From the NCBI GenBank assembly GCA_963739435.1, contig CAVUAN010000004.1, positions 1 to 55,964 of the forward strand: a DNA stretch of 55,964 nucleotides. Direction: 5' to 3'. Shown one piece after another: positions 47,835-55,964 of the stretch; positions within the stretch are counted from its first letter, which is position 1; each line of letters begins with the position of its first letter. The notes below the pieces were generated by a model. That model was not told the DNA's origin. It saw only the letters and a list, made by a program, of their open reading frames with translations, and searched no databases. The position numbers and the translations under genes were made by a program. Source of the DNA: CAVUAN01 sp963739435. GTDB lineage: Bacteria > Acidobacteriota > Thermoanaerobaculia > UBA5066 > Gp7-AA6.

Positions 47835-48387
47835 CTAAATGTCGAGCGAGTGGTCCACGATCCAAACGACGCGCGGCTCGTTGGGGCCCGCGCCCGGAGC
47901 GATCTCGTAGACCGTCGCGCCCGCGCTGTCGGCGGACGCCGCCGCCTTCGCAAAGCCGGGCGTCACGGCCTTCACCGCGGGCACCGAAGCGGCCGAAGCC
48001 ATCCGGACCTCGCGAGGAGGAGGGCGAAGGCGAGGGCCGGGACGAGACCCACGGCCCGCCCGGCAGCGCCAGCGTGAAGAGAGCCACGGCGGCCGCCGCG
48101 GCCACCGCTGCCGCGCGGCGCGGAGGCCTTGCCAGCCGGCGTTCCGCCTGCTTGATGGCGACGCCGGCGCGCACGCCCGCGAGAATCCGCGCCATGTCCT
48201 CGGCCGAGACCTCCTCGGCCGGCCCCCCGGCCGCAAAAAGCAGCGTCGCGTCCGAGGCCGAGGCTTCCTCGCGGCACGGGCCGCAGAGGGCGAGGTGCTC
48301 GCGCACGGAGCGGCGATCGGAAGCCGACAGGGCTTCGGCCGCGTACGCCGCGAAGAGAGCGCGAAACTCCGGACAGGCCGGGCTCAC
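47835..48387 (-). CDS. Zinc-finger anti-sigma factor (one frameshift)
   Basis: About 183 residues. The N-terminal zinc-binding anti-sigma motif is SVREHLALCGPCREEAS (HxxxCxxC), typical of RsrA/ChrR-type anti-sigma domains, preceded by PEFRALFAAYAAEALSASD. A TM-like segment (AAAVAAAAAVALFTLALPGG) follows near residue 105. The frame shifts near 48020, and the C terminus then ends VYEIAPGAGPNEPRVVWIVD. The GTG at 48387 overlaps the sigma factor stop (GTGA), so the pair is coupled. It should hold the sigma factor inactive at the membrane until a signal arrives. Confidence 0.82.
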
Positions 48388-49010
48388 GGCTTGTTCCTCC
48401 GCGTCACGAGGCCCGGGTACAGCTTTCCGATCTCGCGCCGCAGGATGCGGCGCGCATTGAAGAGGTGGTTGCGCACCGTCGACTCGCCGCACTTCAGGAT
48501 CTCGGCGATTTCCTGCGTGTCCCGATCTTCCATCTCCCGCAGGATGAAGGCCGCCTTCTGCTTTCCCGAAAGGCGCTGGGAGACATCCTGGAAGAGCCGC
48601 GCGAGCTCGCGGTCCTCGGCCGGCCGCGTCGTCTGCGCGGCGGTCAGCTCCTCGCGCATCCGGACGACGTGCAGCGTCGCGCCGTGCGCCCGCTGGCGCG
48701 AGCGGGAGCTGCGCAGGAAATCGATGGCCAGGTTGGTCGCGATGCGGTAGAGCCAGGTGTTGAAGGAGTAGGTCTCGTCGTACCGGTGAAGCTCCTCCCA
48801 GACCCGAACGAAGACCATCTGCGCCACGTCGCGGGCATCCTCGGCGTCCCCGACGACCCGGCGGGCCACCGAGACGACGGCCGCCGTCTTGCGCGTGACG
48901 AGAGTCTCGAAGGCAGCCTGGTCCCCGCCCCGGGCGGCGATGGCCAGATCCCGGTCGGGCAGCTGCTCGACCTCGACCCGGTGCCGGCTTTCACTGTAGA
49001 CGAGCTCCAT
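48384..49010 (-). CDS. ECF RNA polymerase sigma factor
   Basis: A 208-residue sigma factor with regions 2 and 4 only. Region 2: VARRVVGDAEDARDVAQMVF and FNTWLYRIATNLAIDFLR; region 4: LSGKQKAAFILREMEDRDTQ and IAEILKCGESTVRNHLFNAR, a helix-turn-helix for -35 recognition. It resembles RpoE-type members. The start may be ATG 49010 (used) or ATG 49064; 49064 would leave the transcript almost leaderless from the candidate promoter (TACAAT at 49075-49080). It heads the secretion unit and overlaps the anti-sigma gene. Confidence 0.88.
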   Translation of the reverse strand: MELVYSESRHRVEVEQLPDRDLAIAARGGDQAAFETLVTRKTAAVVSVARRVVGDAEDARDVAQMVFVRVWEELHRYDETYSFNTWLYRIATNLAIDFLRSSRSRQRAHGATLHVVRMREELTAAQTTRPAEDRELARLFQDVSQRLSGKQKAAFILREMEDRDTQEIAEILKCGESTVRNHLFNARRILRREIGKLYPGLVTRRNKP

Positions 49011-49070
49011 TCGCTCGGTATACGGAGCCGGCCCGCCGGGCGTTGGGGGCTTTTTGAACCACATAACTTA

Positions 49071-49098
49071 TTGAATTGTAAGGTCCGGCGGGCATAAT
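49071..49098 (+). promoter_or_regulatory. Candidate promoter of the waaA operon
   Basis: TTGAAT (49071-49076), 16 bp, then CATAAT (49093-49098). The -35 overlaps the -10 of the opposing candidate, so the two promoters would compete. A start near 49105 would make the waaA GTG at 49107 almost leaderless. Confidence 0.35.
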
Positions 49099-49103
49099 TG
49101 AAA
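49075..49103 (-). promoter_or_regulatory. Candidate promoter of the sigma/secretion operon
   Basis: On the minus strand TTTCAA (49098-49103), a 17-bp spacer, and TACAAT (49075-49080) point at the ECF sigma gene. The -10 is 5/6 to consensus, but the -35 is only 3/6. It could also be the sigma factor's own target; this is not decidable from sequence. Confidence 0.35.
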
Positions 49104-49106
49104 GAC

Positions 49107-50412
49107 GTGCTCGCCTACCGTTTCCTTTCCGCCACCGCCTTGATCCTCTATGCCCCGTACGCCCTCCTCCGATCGCTCGACCGGGGGCCGCAAGCTCGGG
49201 GACCTGTCGGGGCGCCTGGGCCGCTCGGGCTACCCCGATCTCGACTCGGGAATCTGGATCCACGCCGTGTCGGTCGGCGAGGTCAATGTCGCGCGCAATC
49301 TGCTCGTGGAGCTCGCCAGCGCCGCGCCCGGCCGACGGCTCGGCCTCTCGGTGACGACAGAGGCGGGCCGCAAGCTCGCCGAGAGCACGCTCCCGCGGGA
49401 GGTCCCGGTCTTCGCCTTTCCCGTTCGATCTCGAAGGCCCCGTCCAGAGGGCCCTGGACGGCGTGCGCCCGGGACTCGTGCTGCTGACGGAGACGGAGCT
49501 CTGGCCCCTCTTTCTCGCTCGGGCACAGCGCGCGCGGGATCCCCGTCGCCGCTGGTCAACGGCCGGCTCTCGGACCGCTCGTTCCCGCGCTACCGCCTCG
49601 CGCGCCGGTTCCTGCGCGGCTCGCTCGACGCGATCTCGCTCTTTGCCATGCGGAGCCGCGAGGATGCCCTCCGCCTCGAAGCGCTCGACGCCCCTCCCTC
49701 CCGCATCCGCGTCTGCGGCAACATCAAGTACGACCTCCCCGCGGCCCCGCCCTTCGCCGATGCCGCGCGCCTCGCGCGGATCGCGGGCGGCCGCCCGGTC
49801 TTCGTCGCCGCTTCGACCGCCGAAGGCGAGGAGCAGATCGTGCTCGAGGCCTTCCGCTCCGTCGCCGGCCGCGCCCTGCTCGCCGTCGCCCCCCGCCGCC
49901 CCGAGCGCTTCGACGCCGTTGCCTCCACGATCGAGAAGGCCGGCTTCTCGGTCGTCCGCCGCTCCTCCTCCGACAATCACCCGATCACCCGATCACCCGA
50001 TCACCCGATTCCCCAACACTCCGTCTACCTCCTCGATTCCATCGGCGAGCTCGCCTCCCTCTACCGCGAGGCGAGCCTCGCGTTCGTCGGCGGCAGCTTC
50101 GCGCCAGTCGGCGGGCACAACCCGATCGAGGCGTGGGCACAGGGAGTGCCGGTCATCGTCGGGCCGCACACGGAGAATTTTCGCGAGGTGTACTCCGAGG
50201 GAGAGGCGCGCGGCTTTTGACGCGCGTCGCGGACGCAGCCGCGCTCGCCCGCGCCTTCGAGGCCGCGCTCGCGGACGCGCCGGCGCAGAAGTCCGCGGGC
50301 CAGCGCGCCCGCGAGTTCGTGGCCGGGAAACCGCGGCGCCGCGCGGGCGACAGCCCGGGCCGTCCTGTCTCTGCTGCAGGACGCCCCGTCCGCCCGGGCG
50401 GCCACGCCGTGA
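49107..50412 (+). CDS. waaA: 3-deoxy-D-manno-octulosonic acid transferase (several frameshifts)
   Basis: Transfers Kdo to lipid IVA at the inner membrane. About 435 residues after correction: hydrophobic anchor LAYRFLSATALILYAPYALL, then IWIHAVSVGEVNVARNLL with the family's GEV glutamate, LTETELWP, FVAASTAEGEEQIVLEAF, and in the C-terminal GT-B half VGGSFAPVGGHNPIEAWAQG. Breaks fall near 49185, 49428, 49550, 50217 (a T5 run) and 50330. GTG 49107 gives the expected N terminus; TTG 49098 is in frame. The TGA at 50412 overlaps the lpxK GTG. An 8-bp tandem repeat (49976-50007) lies inside. Confidence 0.88.
49976..50007 (+). repeat. Tandem 8-mer ATCACCCG x4 inside waaA
   Basis: Four perfect units of ATCACCCG. 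The unit is not a multiple of three, so any gain or loss would shift the waaA reading frame. The four units encode HPITRSPDHP in a loop region. Confidence 0.85.
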
Positions 50413-51451
50413 ACCCGCTGCTCCTCCCTCTACGGACAGATCGTCAAGAAGCGAGCGGGCCTCTACGCCTCGGGCAGACTGCGGCCGCACCGGCTGGCGG
50501 CGCCCGTCATCTCGGTCGGCAACCTGACGTTTGGCGGAACGGGCAAGACCCCGTTCGTGGAGTTCCTCGCGCGCCGCCTGCGCTTCGAAGGTTTCCGGCC
50601 CGCCATCCTTTCGCGCGGTTACGGCCGCCGCTCGCGCGGCGTCGTCGTCGTGTCCCGCGGGGAGGGCCCGCTCGTGCCGCCGGAGACCGGGGGCGACGAG
50701 CCCGTGGCCCTCGCGCGGCGCCTGCCCGGCGTCGCGGTCGTGGTCGGCGAACGCCGCGCCTCGGCCGCCCGAGAGGCCGCCCTGCAGGGCGCCAATCTCT
50801 TTCTCTTGGACGACGGCTTCCAGCACCTCGCCCTGGCGAGGGACGTCAACCTGCTGCTGCTCGACGCCAGAGATCCCTTCGGCGGCGGAAAGCTGCCTCC
50901 CGGCGGGCGCCTGCGCGAGCCGCTCTCCGCGATCGAACGCGCCGACGCCATCGTCTTCACGCGCGTCGCGCGGGGCGAACCCGCCGAACACGCCGTGGGC
51001 CAGGTCGCGCGGCTCCACCCCGGGGCGCCGATCTTCCACGCCTCGATCCGGCCCGACGGCCTGCGCGACGAGACCGGATCGCCCGTGGACGTTCGGGAGG
51101 TCGGACGGCGCCGCTGTGTCGCCGTTTCCGGCGTCGCGCAGCCATCGCGATTTGCCGCGGCGCTTGCCGAGCTCGACCTCTCCCCCGAAGAGACTTTCGT
51201 GTTCGCCGACCACCACCGCTACACGGACGGCGACTTGAAGCGCATCCGGCAAGCCGCCGACCGGACCGGCGCCGCGATGCTCGTCACGACCGAGAAGGAC
51301 GCGGTCAAGCTGGCCGGCCGAACGTCGCTCCCGCTCGTGACGGTGCGGCTCGAGGTCGAGATTTCCGAGTCCAATTTCTTTCCCTGGCTGCTCCAGCAAG
51401 CTGGGAGAGCGGCAGAGTTGAGATCCTCCGAAACCGCGGTCGTGGACCTGA
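50409..51451 (+). CDS. lpxK: Tetraacyldisaccharide 4'-kinase (frameshift near the N terminus)
   Basis: Phosphorylates the lipid A disaccharide at the 4' position. About 347 residues: after the hydrophobic N terminus, SVGNLTFGGTGKTPFVEFLA is the P-loop, then LSRGYGRRSRG, GDEPVALARRL, LLDDGFQHLALARDVNLLL and VTTEKDAVKL. One correction near 50440 joins PLLLPL to YGQIVKKRAGLYASG. The GTG at 50409 overlaps the waaA stop (GTGA). The frame stays open past the family's normal end, so the true stop is uncertain; I place it at the TGATG where lpxL may start. Confidence 0.9.
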
Positions 51452-52398
51452 TGGAGGTCCGCACGTCGGCCGCAGCGCAAGAAGCCCCGGCGCTCGGCCC
51501 TGCGCCATCGCCTCGAGTACGCAGCTTTTTCCGTTGCGGTCGGTGTCCTGCGGATGTTGCCGCCGGGGGGCGCCGCGGGGCTCGGCCGCGCCCTCGCCCG
51601 CGTCTTCTTCCGCCTCGCCCGGTCGCGCAGGCGGATTCTCTTCAAGAACCTCCTCGCGGCTTTCCCCGAGAAGCCGGCCCGCGAGATCGCCGCGATCGCG
51701 CGGGGGTGCGTCCAGACCTTCGGCGCCACGTTCATGGACTTCCTCGAGGCGTCGGATCTGCCGCGGGAGGACTTTCTCGACCGCGCGCCCCTGACGGGCG
51801 TCGAGCACTTGATGGCGGCGCGCGCGCGCGGGACGAGGCGTCTTCCTGCTTTCGGCGCATTTCGGCAGCTGGGAGATCGGGGCGCTGGCCGTCGGCCTGC
51901 TCGGCGAGGCGATCGCCTTGGTCGTGCGGCCCCTCGACAACCCGCTTCTCGAAGCCGAGCTCGAGCGCCGCCGCACGCGGTTCGGCAACCGCGTCATCGC
52001 GAAGAAGGAGGCCGCCCGGGAAGTCCTCCGGGCCATGCGGGCTAATCAGACCGTCGCCATCCTGATCGACCAGAACGTGCTCGAGCGGGAAGCGATCTTC
52101 GTGCCGTTCTTCGGCCGCCTCGCGGCGACGACACCGTCGCTCGGCCTGCTCCAGTTGAAGACGGGAGCGGCGGTCCTGCCGGTCTTCACGTGGCCGATCG
52201 GCGGCGGCCGCTACGAGACGCGCCTCGAGCCGCCCATCTGGCCCGAAGAGTTCGAGAGTCGCGGGGACAGACCGCGCCGACAGGGTCAAGAGGGCGACCG
52301 CCCGCTACATGGAGGTCGTCGAGGCCGCAATCCGGAAGAAGCCGTCGGCCTGGCTCTGGATGCACAACCGCTGGCGCACACGGCCGCCCGAGGCATGA
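51451..52398 (+). CDS. lpxL: Lipid A biosynthesis acyltransferase LpxL/HtrB-like (frameshifts)
   Basis: Adds a secondary acyl chain to lipid A. About 315 residues: LRHRLEYAAFSVAVGVLRML near the start, RILFKNLLAAFPEKP, the catalytic H(x)4E motif in LSAHFGSWEIGAL, then DQNVLEREAIFVPFFGRLAA and a C-terminal PSAWLWMHNRWRTRP. Breaks near 51475, 51833 and 52262 must be corrected. The ATG at 51451 is chosen for the TGATG arrangement. The TGA at 52396-52398 overlaps the waaF ATG (ATGA). LpxM is the alternative family name. Confidence 0.86.
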
Positions 52399-53404
52399 CG
52401 GAGACCCGTCGCGCGGACGACGGGGCGGTCGACGCTCGTGGTGGCGCCCAACTGGCTGGGAGACGCCGTCATGGCGCTGCCCTTCGTCCGCGCTCTCCGG
52501 CGCGGCGCGGCCCGGAGATTCCCTGACCGTGATCGCCCGCCGGGGACCGGCCGCGATCTTTCGGGCCGAGGGCAGCGCCGACGGCGTCTGGGTCGCCTCG
52601 GGCCTGTTCTCGGATGCCGCGACACTCGCGCGCAGCCGTGTCGACGAGGCCTGGCTCCTGCCCAACTCCTTCCGCTCGGCGCTGCTGCCCTTCCTCGGCC
52701 GCGTCCCGGAGCGAATCGGCTACGACACGGACGCACGATCGGCCCTGCTGACTCTCGCGGTCACACGCCCCACCTCGACCGAGCACCAGCTGCGCGACTA
52801 CGACCGTCTGCTCGCTGCCCGCGGCGTGCCGCCCGACCTGGGGCCGCCGCGCCTGGCCATTCCTCCAAACGCCGAGGACCGCGCGCGGCGCTCGATCGCC
52901 GCCGCCGGCCTGCCGGGAGGAGCCCCGCTCGCCCTGCTGGCGCCGGGAGCCGCCTTCGGCCCGACCAAGAGGTGGCCGGCTTCGCGCTTTGCGGCGCTCG
53001 CAGACATCCTGGCCGATCGCGGAGTGCTCTCCGGGATCGTCGTGGGACCGGGTGAAGAGCGCCTGGGCGAGGACATCTCGCGGCGCGCCCGCCACCGGCC
53101 CGTCGTGCTCGGCGCCGATCTCGACCCGGTCGAGCTCGCCGCGCTCCTGCGGTATGCCCGCGTCGTCGTCGCCAACGACTCCGGGCCCATGCACCTGGCG
53201 GCAGCCGTCGGCACTCCGGTCGTGGCCTTTTTCGGGCCGACCGACCCGGGGCGCACCGCGCCCATGGGAGCGCCCGCCCTCATCCTCGACCGCTATCTCT
53301 TCTGCTCGCCCTGCTTCAAGAGGCACTGCCCCTACGCGCACGAGTGCATGGAGGAGATCACACCGGAGAAGGCCGTCGAAGCGGTGGAGTCGCTGATGAG
53401 GTAG
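52395..53404 (+). CDS. waaF: ADP-heptose:LPS heptosyltransferase II (frameshifts)
   Basis: Adds the second heptose to the LPS inner core. About 336 residues: the N-terminal VAPNWLGDAVMALPFVRAL, then PNSFRSALLPFLGRVPERIG, LALLAPGAAFGPTKRWP, and the ADP-heptose-binding segment VANDSGPMHLAAAVGTPVVA followed by FGPTDPGRTAP; CSPCFKRHCPYAHECM near the end is family-typical. Breaks near 52425 and 52510 join three frames. The start ATG overlaps lpxL's stop. A repeat element lies between this gene and the facing HNH gene. Confidence 0.9.
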
Positions 53405-53456
53405 AGCCTGTCGTTGGGACGAACCGCTCCATTGTCATTCCAACGAGCCACACTAT

Positions 53457-53542
53457 TGTCATTCCGAGGAGCGCAGCGACGAGGAATCTGCTCCCGGTAG
53501 GAATCCACGAGGGCAGATCCCTCGGCTTCGCTCGGGATGACA
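53457..53542. repeat. Palindromic intergenic repeat, copy 3 (86 bp)
   Basis: TGTCATTCCGAGGAGCGCAG at the left and CTCGGGATGACA at the right. Nearly the same as 33055-33138 over both arms. Truncated ends are seen on either side: TGTCATTCCAACGAGC at about 53433-53448 and CTCTCGGGATGACA at about 53557-53570, suggesting more than one decayed copy. It lies between the convergent waaF and HNH genes. Confidence 0.87.
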
Positions 53543-53575
53543 GTTAAGAGCGGGGCTCTCGGGATGACAACTCGG

Positions 53576-54160
53576 TTACTTCAGCTCCGTGTTCCAGTAC
53601 GCGACGTCGAGGAAGTTCCTCCACGCTGGATGGAACCGGTTGGCGCCGAAGTGGCCGACCGGATGCCAGCGGGGCTTTCGGGGGGGCTGAACCAGCCTCA
53701 TCTGGGCTTCGTGGGGCGTTCGGTTGCCCTTGCGCACGTTGCAGGCGAGGCAGCAGCAAACGACGTTTTCCCAGTTGGACGATCCGCCCCGCGAAAGGGG
53801 GATGACATGGTCGAGCGACAGCTCGGCCGAAGAGAATTTGTGGCCGCAATACTGGCAGCGGCTGCTGTCGCGCACGTACACGTTGTGGCGGGAGAACTTG
53901 ACCTCCTGCCGGGGGAGGCGATCGAAGTCCTTCAGGGCGATGACGCGGGGAACGCGAATCGCCATTCCCGGCGTCAAGACCACCTCGTCGTGGGGCTGCA
54001 GCGGAACGTCGCACCAGTTCTCCCACTCCCAGGTCGAGTAGTCCGGCAGGACAGCGCGCACATGGCCCTTGTAGAACAGGGAAAAGGCCTTGCGGAGGCT
54101 CGTGACCTGGACCGCCTGAAAGACGCGATTCAAGACCAGAACGTGAGAGTCGAGCATCAT
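53576..54160 (-). CDS. HNH endonuclease domain protein
   Basis: About 194 residues. The N-terminal half SHVLVLNRVFQAVQVTSLRK and LFYKGHVRAVLPDYSTWEW is a conserved extension seen in this HNH subfamily; the C-terminal half has CQYCGHKF, the HNH core LSLDHVIPLSRGGSSNWEN and CLACNVRKGNRTP, with two zinc CxxC pairs. ATG 54160 (or 54157) gives the normal start; 54184 and 54235 are longer options. A TATAAT-like box (about 54183-54188) precedes it. The gene faces the LPS genes on both sides. Function is probably DNA cleavage, target unknown. Confidence 0.88.
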   Translation of the reverse strand: MMLDSHVLVLNRVFQAVQVTSLRKAFSLFYKGHVRAVLPDYSTWEWENWCDVPLQPHDEVVLTPGMAIRVPRVIALKDFDRLPRQEVKFSRHNVYVRDSSRCQYCGHKFSSAELSLDHVIPLSRGGSSNWENVVCCCLACNVRKGNRTPHEAQMRLVQPPRKPRWHPVGHFGANRFHPAWRNFLDVAYWNTELK

Positions 54161-54216
54161 GGCGTTTACCGCGAGGAGCGTCATTATAATCCGAGAGGTT
54201 TGAAGATCTTCCACAA

Positions 54217-55253
54217 GTGGCTCCAGCCGTGACACCGCGGGTCTCGAAAGAGCGCCTCCGGGCCCTCGTTTCCGGGTTTGCGGGCCGGCGCATCGCGGTC
54301 GCCGGGGACTATGTTCTCGACCGCTTCGTGTACGGCCACCCCAAGCGCGTCAGCCGCGAAGCTCCCGTCCTGATCCTGCGCTTCTGGAAAGAGGAAAGCC
54401 TGCCGGGCGGCGCGGGAAACACGGCCGCGAACATCAAGTCGCTGGGCGGCGTTCCCCTCCCGGTGGGCGCCCTGGGCGACGATCCGGAAGGCCGAGGCGC
54501 TCGCCGAATCCTCCGAGAGCGCGGGATCGACACCGCCGGTCTCTCGATCGTTCCCTCCTACCGCACGCCGACCAAGACGCGCATCCTGGGCGGCGGCCCG
54601 CACTCGATCAAGCAGCAGATCGTCCGCTACGACCGCGAGGAGGCACTCCCCGAAAACGGAGCGTGGCGGGCATCCATCGAGCGGCTTCTCGTTGGGGCAG
54701 CGGCGGCGGCCGACGGCGCCGTCCTCTCGGATTACGGGTACGGCGCCATCTCTCCCGACATGGTGCCCCCGCTGCGCCGGGCGCTTCCCTCCCGGGCGAA
54801 GATCCTCGTCGACTCGCGCCACCGCACGACGGCGTACGCCGGCGTCGATGGGGCGACACCCAACGAGGAGGAGCTCGAGGAGGCGGCCGGAGGGCCGCTC
54901 GGCGACTCGGCTGAAGCCATCGCGTCAGCCGGCGCCGCGATGCAGAGATCGATCGGCTGCGGCACGCTTCTCGTGACCCGCGGTTCGCGCGGCATGGCAC
55001 TCTTTGACGAACTGCCGGACCTCCGACGCTCATCCCCGTCCACGGGACCGACCAGGTCGCTGACGTCACCGGGGCCGGCGACACGGTTCTCGCCACGTTT
55101 GCTCTGGCTCTGGCCGCCGGGGCGTCGCCCCTCGAGGCGGCGTTGCTCGCCAACTTCGCGGGCGGCGTCGTGGTGATGAAGATGGGGACAGCCGTCGTCA
55201 CGGCGGAGGAGCTCGCGGACGCGGTCGCGTCGGACCGCGTTCTGCTGCCTTGA
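54217..55253 (+). CDS. rfaE1: D-glycero-beta-D-manno-heptose-7-phosphate kinase (one frameshift)
   Basis: PfkB-fold kinase that makes heptose-1,7-bisphosphate for ADP-heptose synthesis. About 345 residues, only the kinase half of HldE. Seen: IAVAGDYVLDRFVYG, LPGGAGNTAANIKSLGG, AAADGAVLSDYGYG, LLVTRGSRGMALFD and, after a correction near 55015, DQVADVTGAGDTVLATFALA with the catalytic GAGD motif. GTG 54217 or 54229 may be the start. The TGA at 55253 overlaps the waaC TTG. Supplies waaF and waaC with donor. Confidence 0.9.
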
Positions 55254-55964
55254 GCCGGAGGATCCTGATCGTCCGTCTCTCGGCCCTGGGCGACATCGTG
55301 CACGCACTCCCGCTGGCGGAAAACGCCGCTCGCGCCGGCGTCACCGTGGGCTGGCTCACCGAGAGCCCGTACCGCGACCTGCTCGAGCCGAATCCGTCGA
55401 TTACCTCTGTCTTCATCACCGACACGCGCGAGTGGCGCCGCCGTCCGCTCGCTGCGCCGGCGGAGATCGCGACGCTCCGAGGCTGCTGCATAAGTTTGCA
55501 CCGGACCTGACGATCGACGCGCAGGGGCTCTGGAAGTCGGCGCTGGCCGCCCTGCTCGCCGGCGCGCCCGTCACGGGATTCTGCGCGAAGCGAGAGACGG
55601 GAGCCGGCTTCGGCGATTCTCGCGCGCAAGGCCGTCCAGCCCTCTTCAGCCTCCCGACACATCGTGGACCGCAACCTCGATCTTCTCGGCGTCGCGGGCA
55701 TCCCGATTGGCCGCAGGGCACCCGACGCCCGCTACCTCCTTGCGGCGAGAGCTCCCGAGGCCGATGCCTTTCTCGCAAGGCTGCCGCGCCCCTTCGCGCT
55801 CTACCACCCGGGCGCCGGATGGCCCGAGAAGACCTGGGGCGAGGAGCATTTCGCCGAGCTCGCGCGGCGTCTCGCTCCGGAAGCGGGCCTTTCTCCCGTC
55901 ATCTCCTGGGGCCCCGGCGACGAGGACCGCGCCGCGCTTCTTGCGCGGCTCGTCCCCGAGGCAA
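55250..55964 (+). CDS. waaC: LPS heptosyltransferase I, 5' part (frameshifts, cut by the window end)
   Basis: Adds the first heptose to Kdo. The N terminus RRILIVRLSALGDIVHALPL is the family's GT-B start; then VTVGWLTESPYRDLLE and, in corrected frames, APDLTIDAQGLWKSALAALL, RHIVDRNLDLLGVAGIPIG and ALYHPGAGWPEKTWGEEHFA. Breaks fall near 55475 and 55620. The TTG at 55250 overlaps the rfaE1 stop (TTGA). The C-terminal third lies beyond the window. Confidence 0.85.

Noticed and set aside
20468..50007. Short tandem arrays as possible CRISPR
   Set aside because: Units of 7-9 bp without spacers are simple tandem repeats; no cas genes are present.
53344..53547. 67-codon plus-strand frame after waaF
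   Set aside because: It is out of frame with waaF and then runs through repeat copy 3; no family match or ribosome site.

Overview
The window is about 56 kb of a GC-rich chromosome from a diderm (outer-membrane) bacterium. An rRNA operon, Kdo/heptose lipid A-core genes, an outer-membrane secretin, Ser/Thr kinases fused to beta-propeller or TPR modules and a DUF1800/DUF1501 pair together look most like Acidobacteriota (Thermoanaerobaculia- or Holophagae-like). That placement is an inference from gene content; no database search was possible.

Layout. (1) 1-4404, minus strand: an rRNA operon 16S-tRNAIle-tRNAAla-23S (23S cut by the window edge), with its promoter, leader and a 16S processing stem. 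(2) 4484-18653, minus strand: a 12-gene head-to-tail unit that starts with purF, contains purM in the middle and ends with purN. Between these purine genes sit multi-TM GT-C-like glycosyltransferases, two GT2 glycosyltransferases, two SAM methyltransferases, a kynureninase-like enzyme and an amidohydrolase. (3) 18719-21758, plus strand: a DUF1800-DUF1501 pair. (4) 21791-29049: a Ser/Thr kinase with a PD40 propeller, tam, a DUF2238 membrane protein, truA and a secreted double beta-propeller protein. (5) 29067-33601, minus strand: dut, walJ-like, purS, purQ, purL (three-subunit FGAM synthase). (6) 33629-36055, plus strand: a Ser/Thr kinase with TolB-like and TPR regions. (7) 36057-49010, minus strand: a 14-gene unit starting with an ECF sigma factor and its anti-sigma factor and continuing with a type II secretion/type IV pilus-like machine (secretin-N protein, GspF, GspE, PilM, PilN, PilO, GspC/PilP-like, secretin with a cohesin-like tail, three pseudopilins) and an M16 peptidase. 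(8) 49107-55964, plus strand: waaA-lpxK-lpxL-waaF and rfaE1-waaC (Kdo, lipid A and heptose core), with one HNH nuclease gene facing the other way.

Most adjacent same-strand genes overlap by ATGA, GTGA or TTGA, so translational coupling is the rule here. About 18 genes, including purF, purL, purQ, waaA and lpxL, need one or more single-base frame corrections to give full-length conserved proteins. Because they are housekeeping genes and the breaks are short indels, I read them as consensus or assembly errors rather than pseudogenes and annotate the full spans. Small repeats are also present: three copies of an 84-86 bp palindromic intergenic element, two arrays of the 7-mer GTCCAAA, an array of the 8-mer ATCACCCG inside waaA and a 9-bp coding repeat in a pseudopilin.
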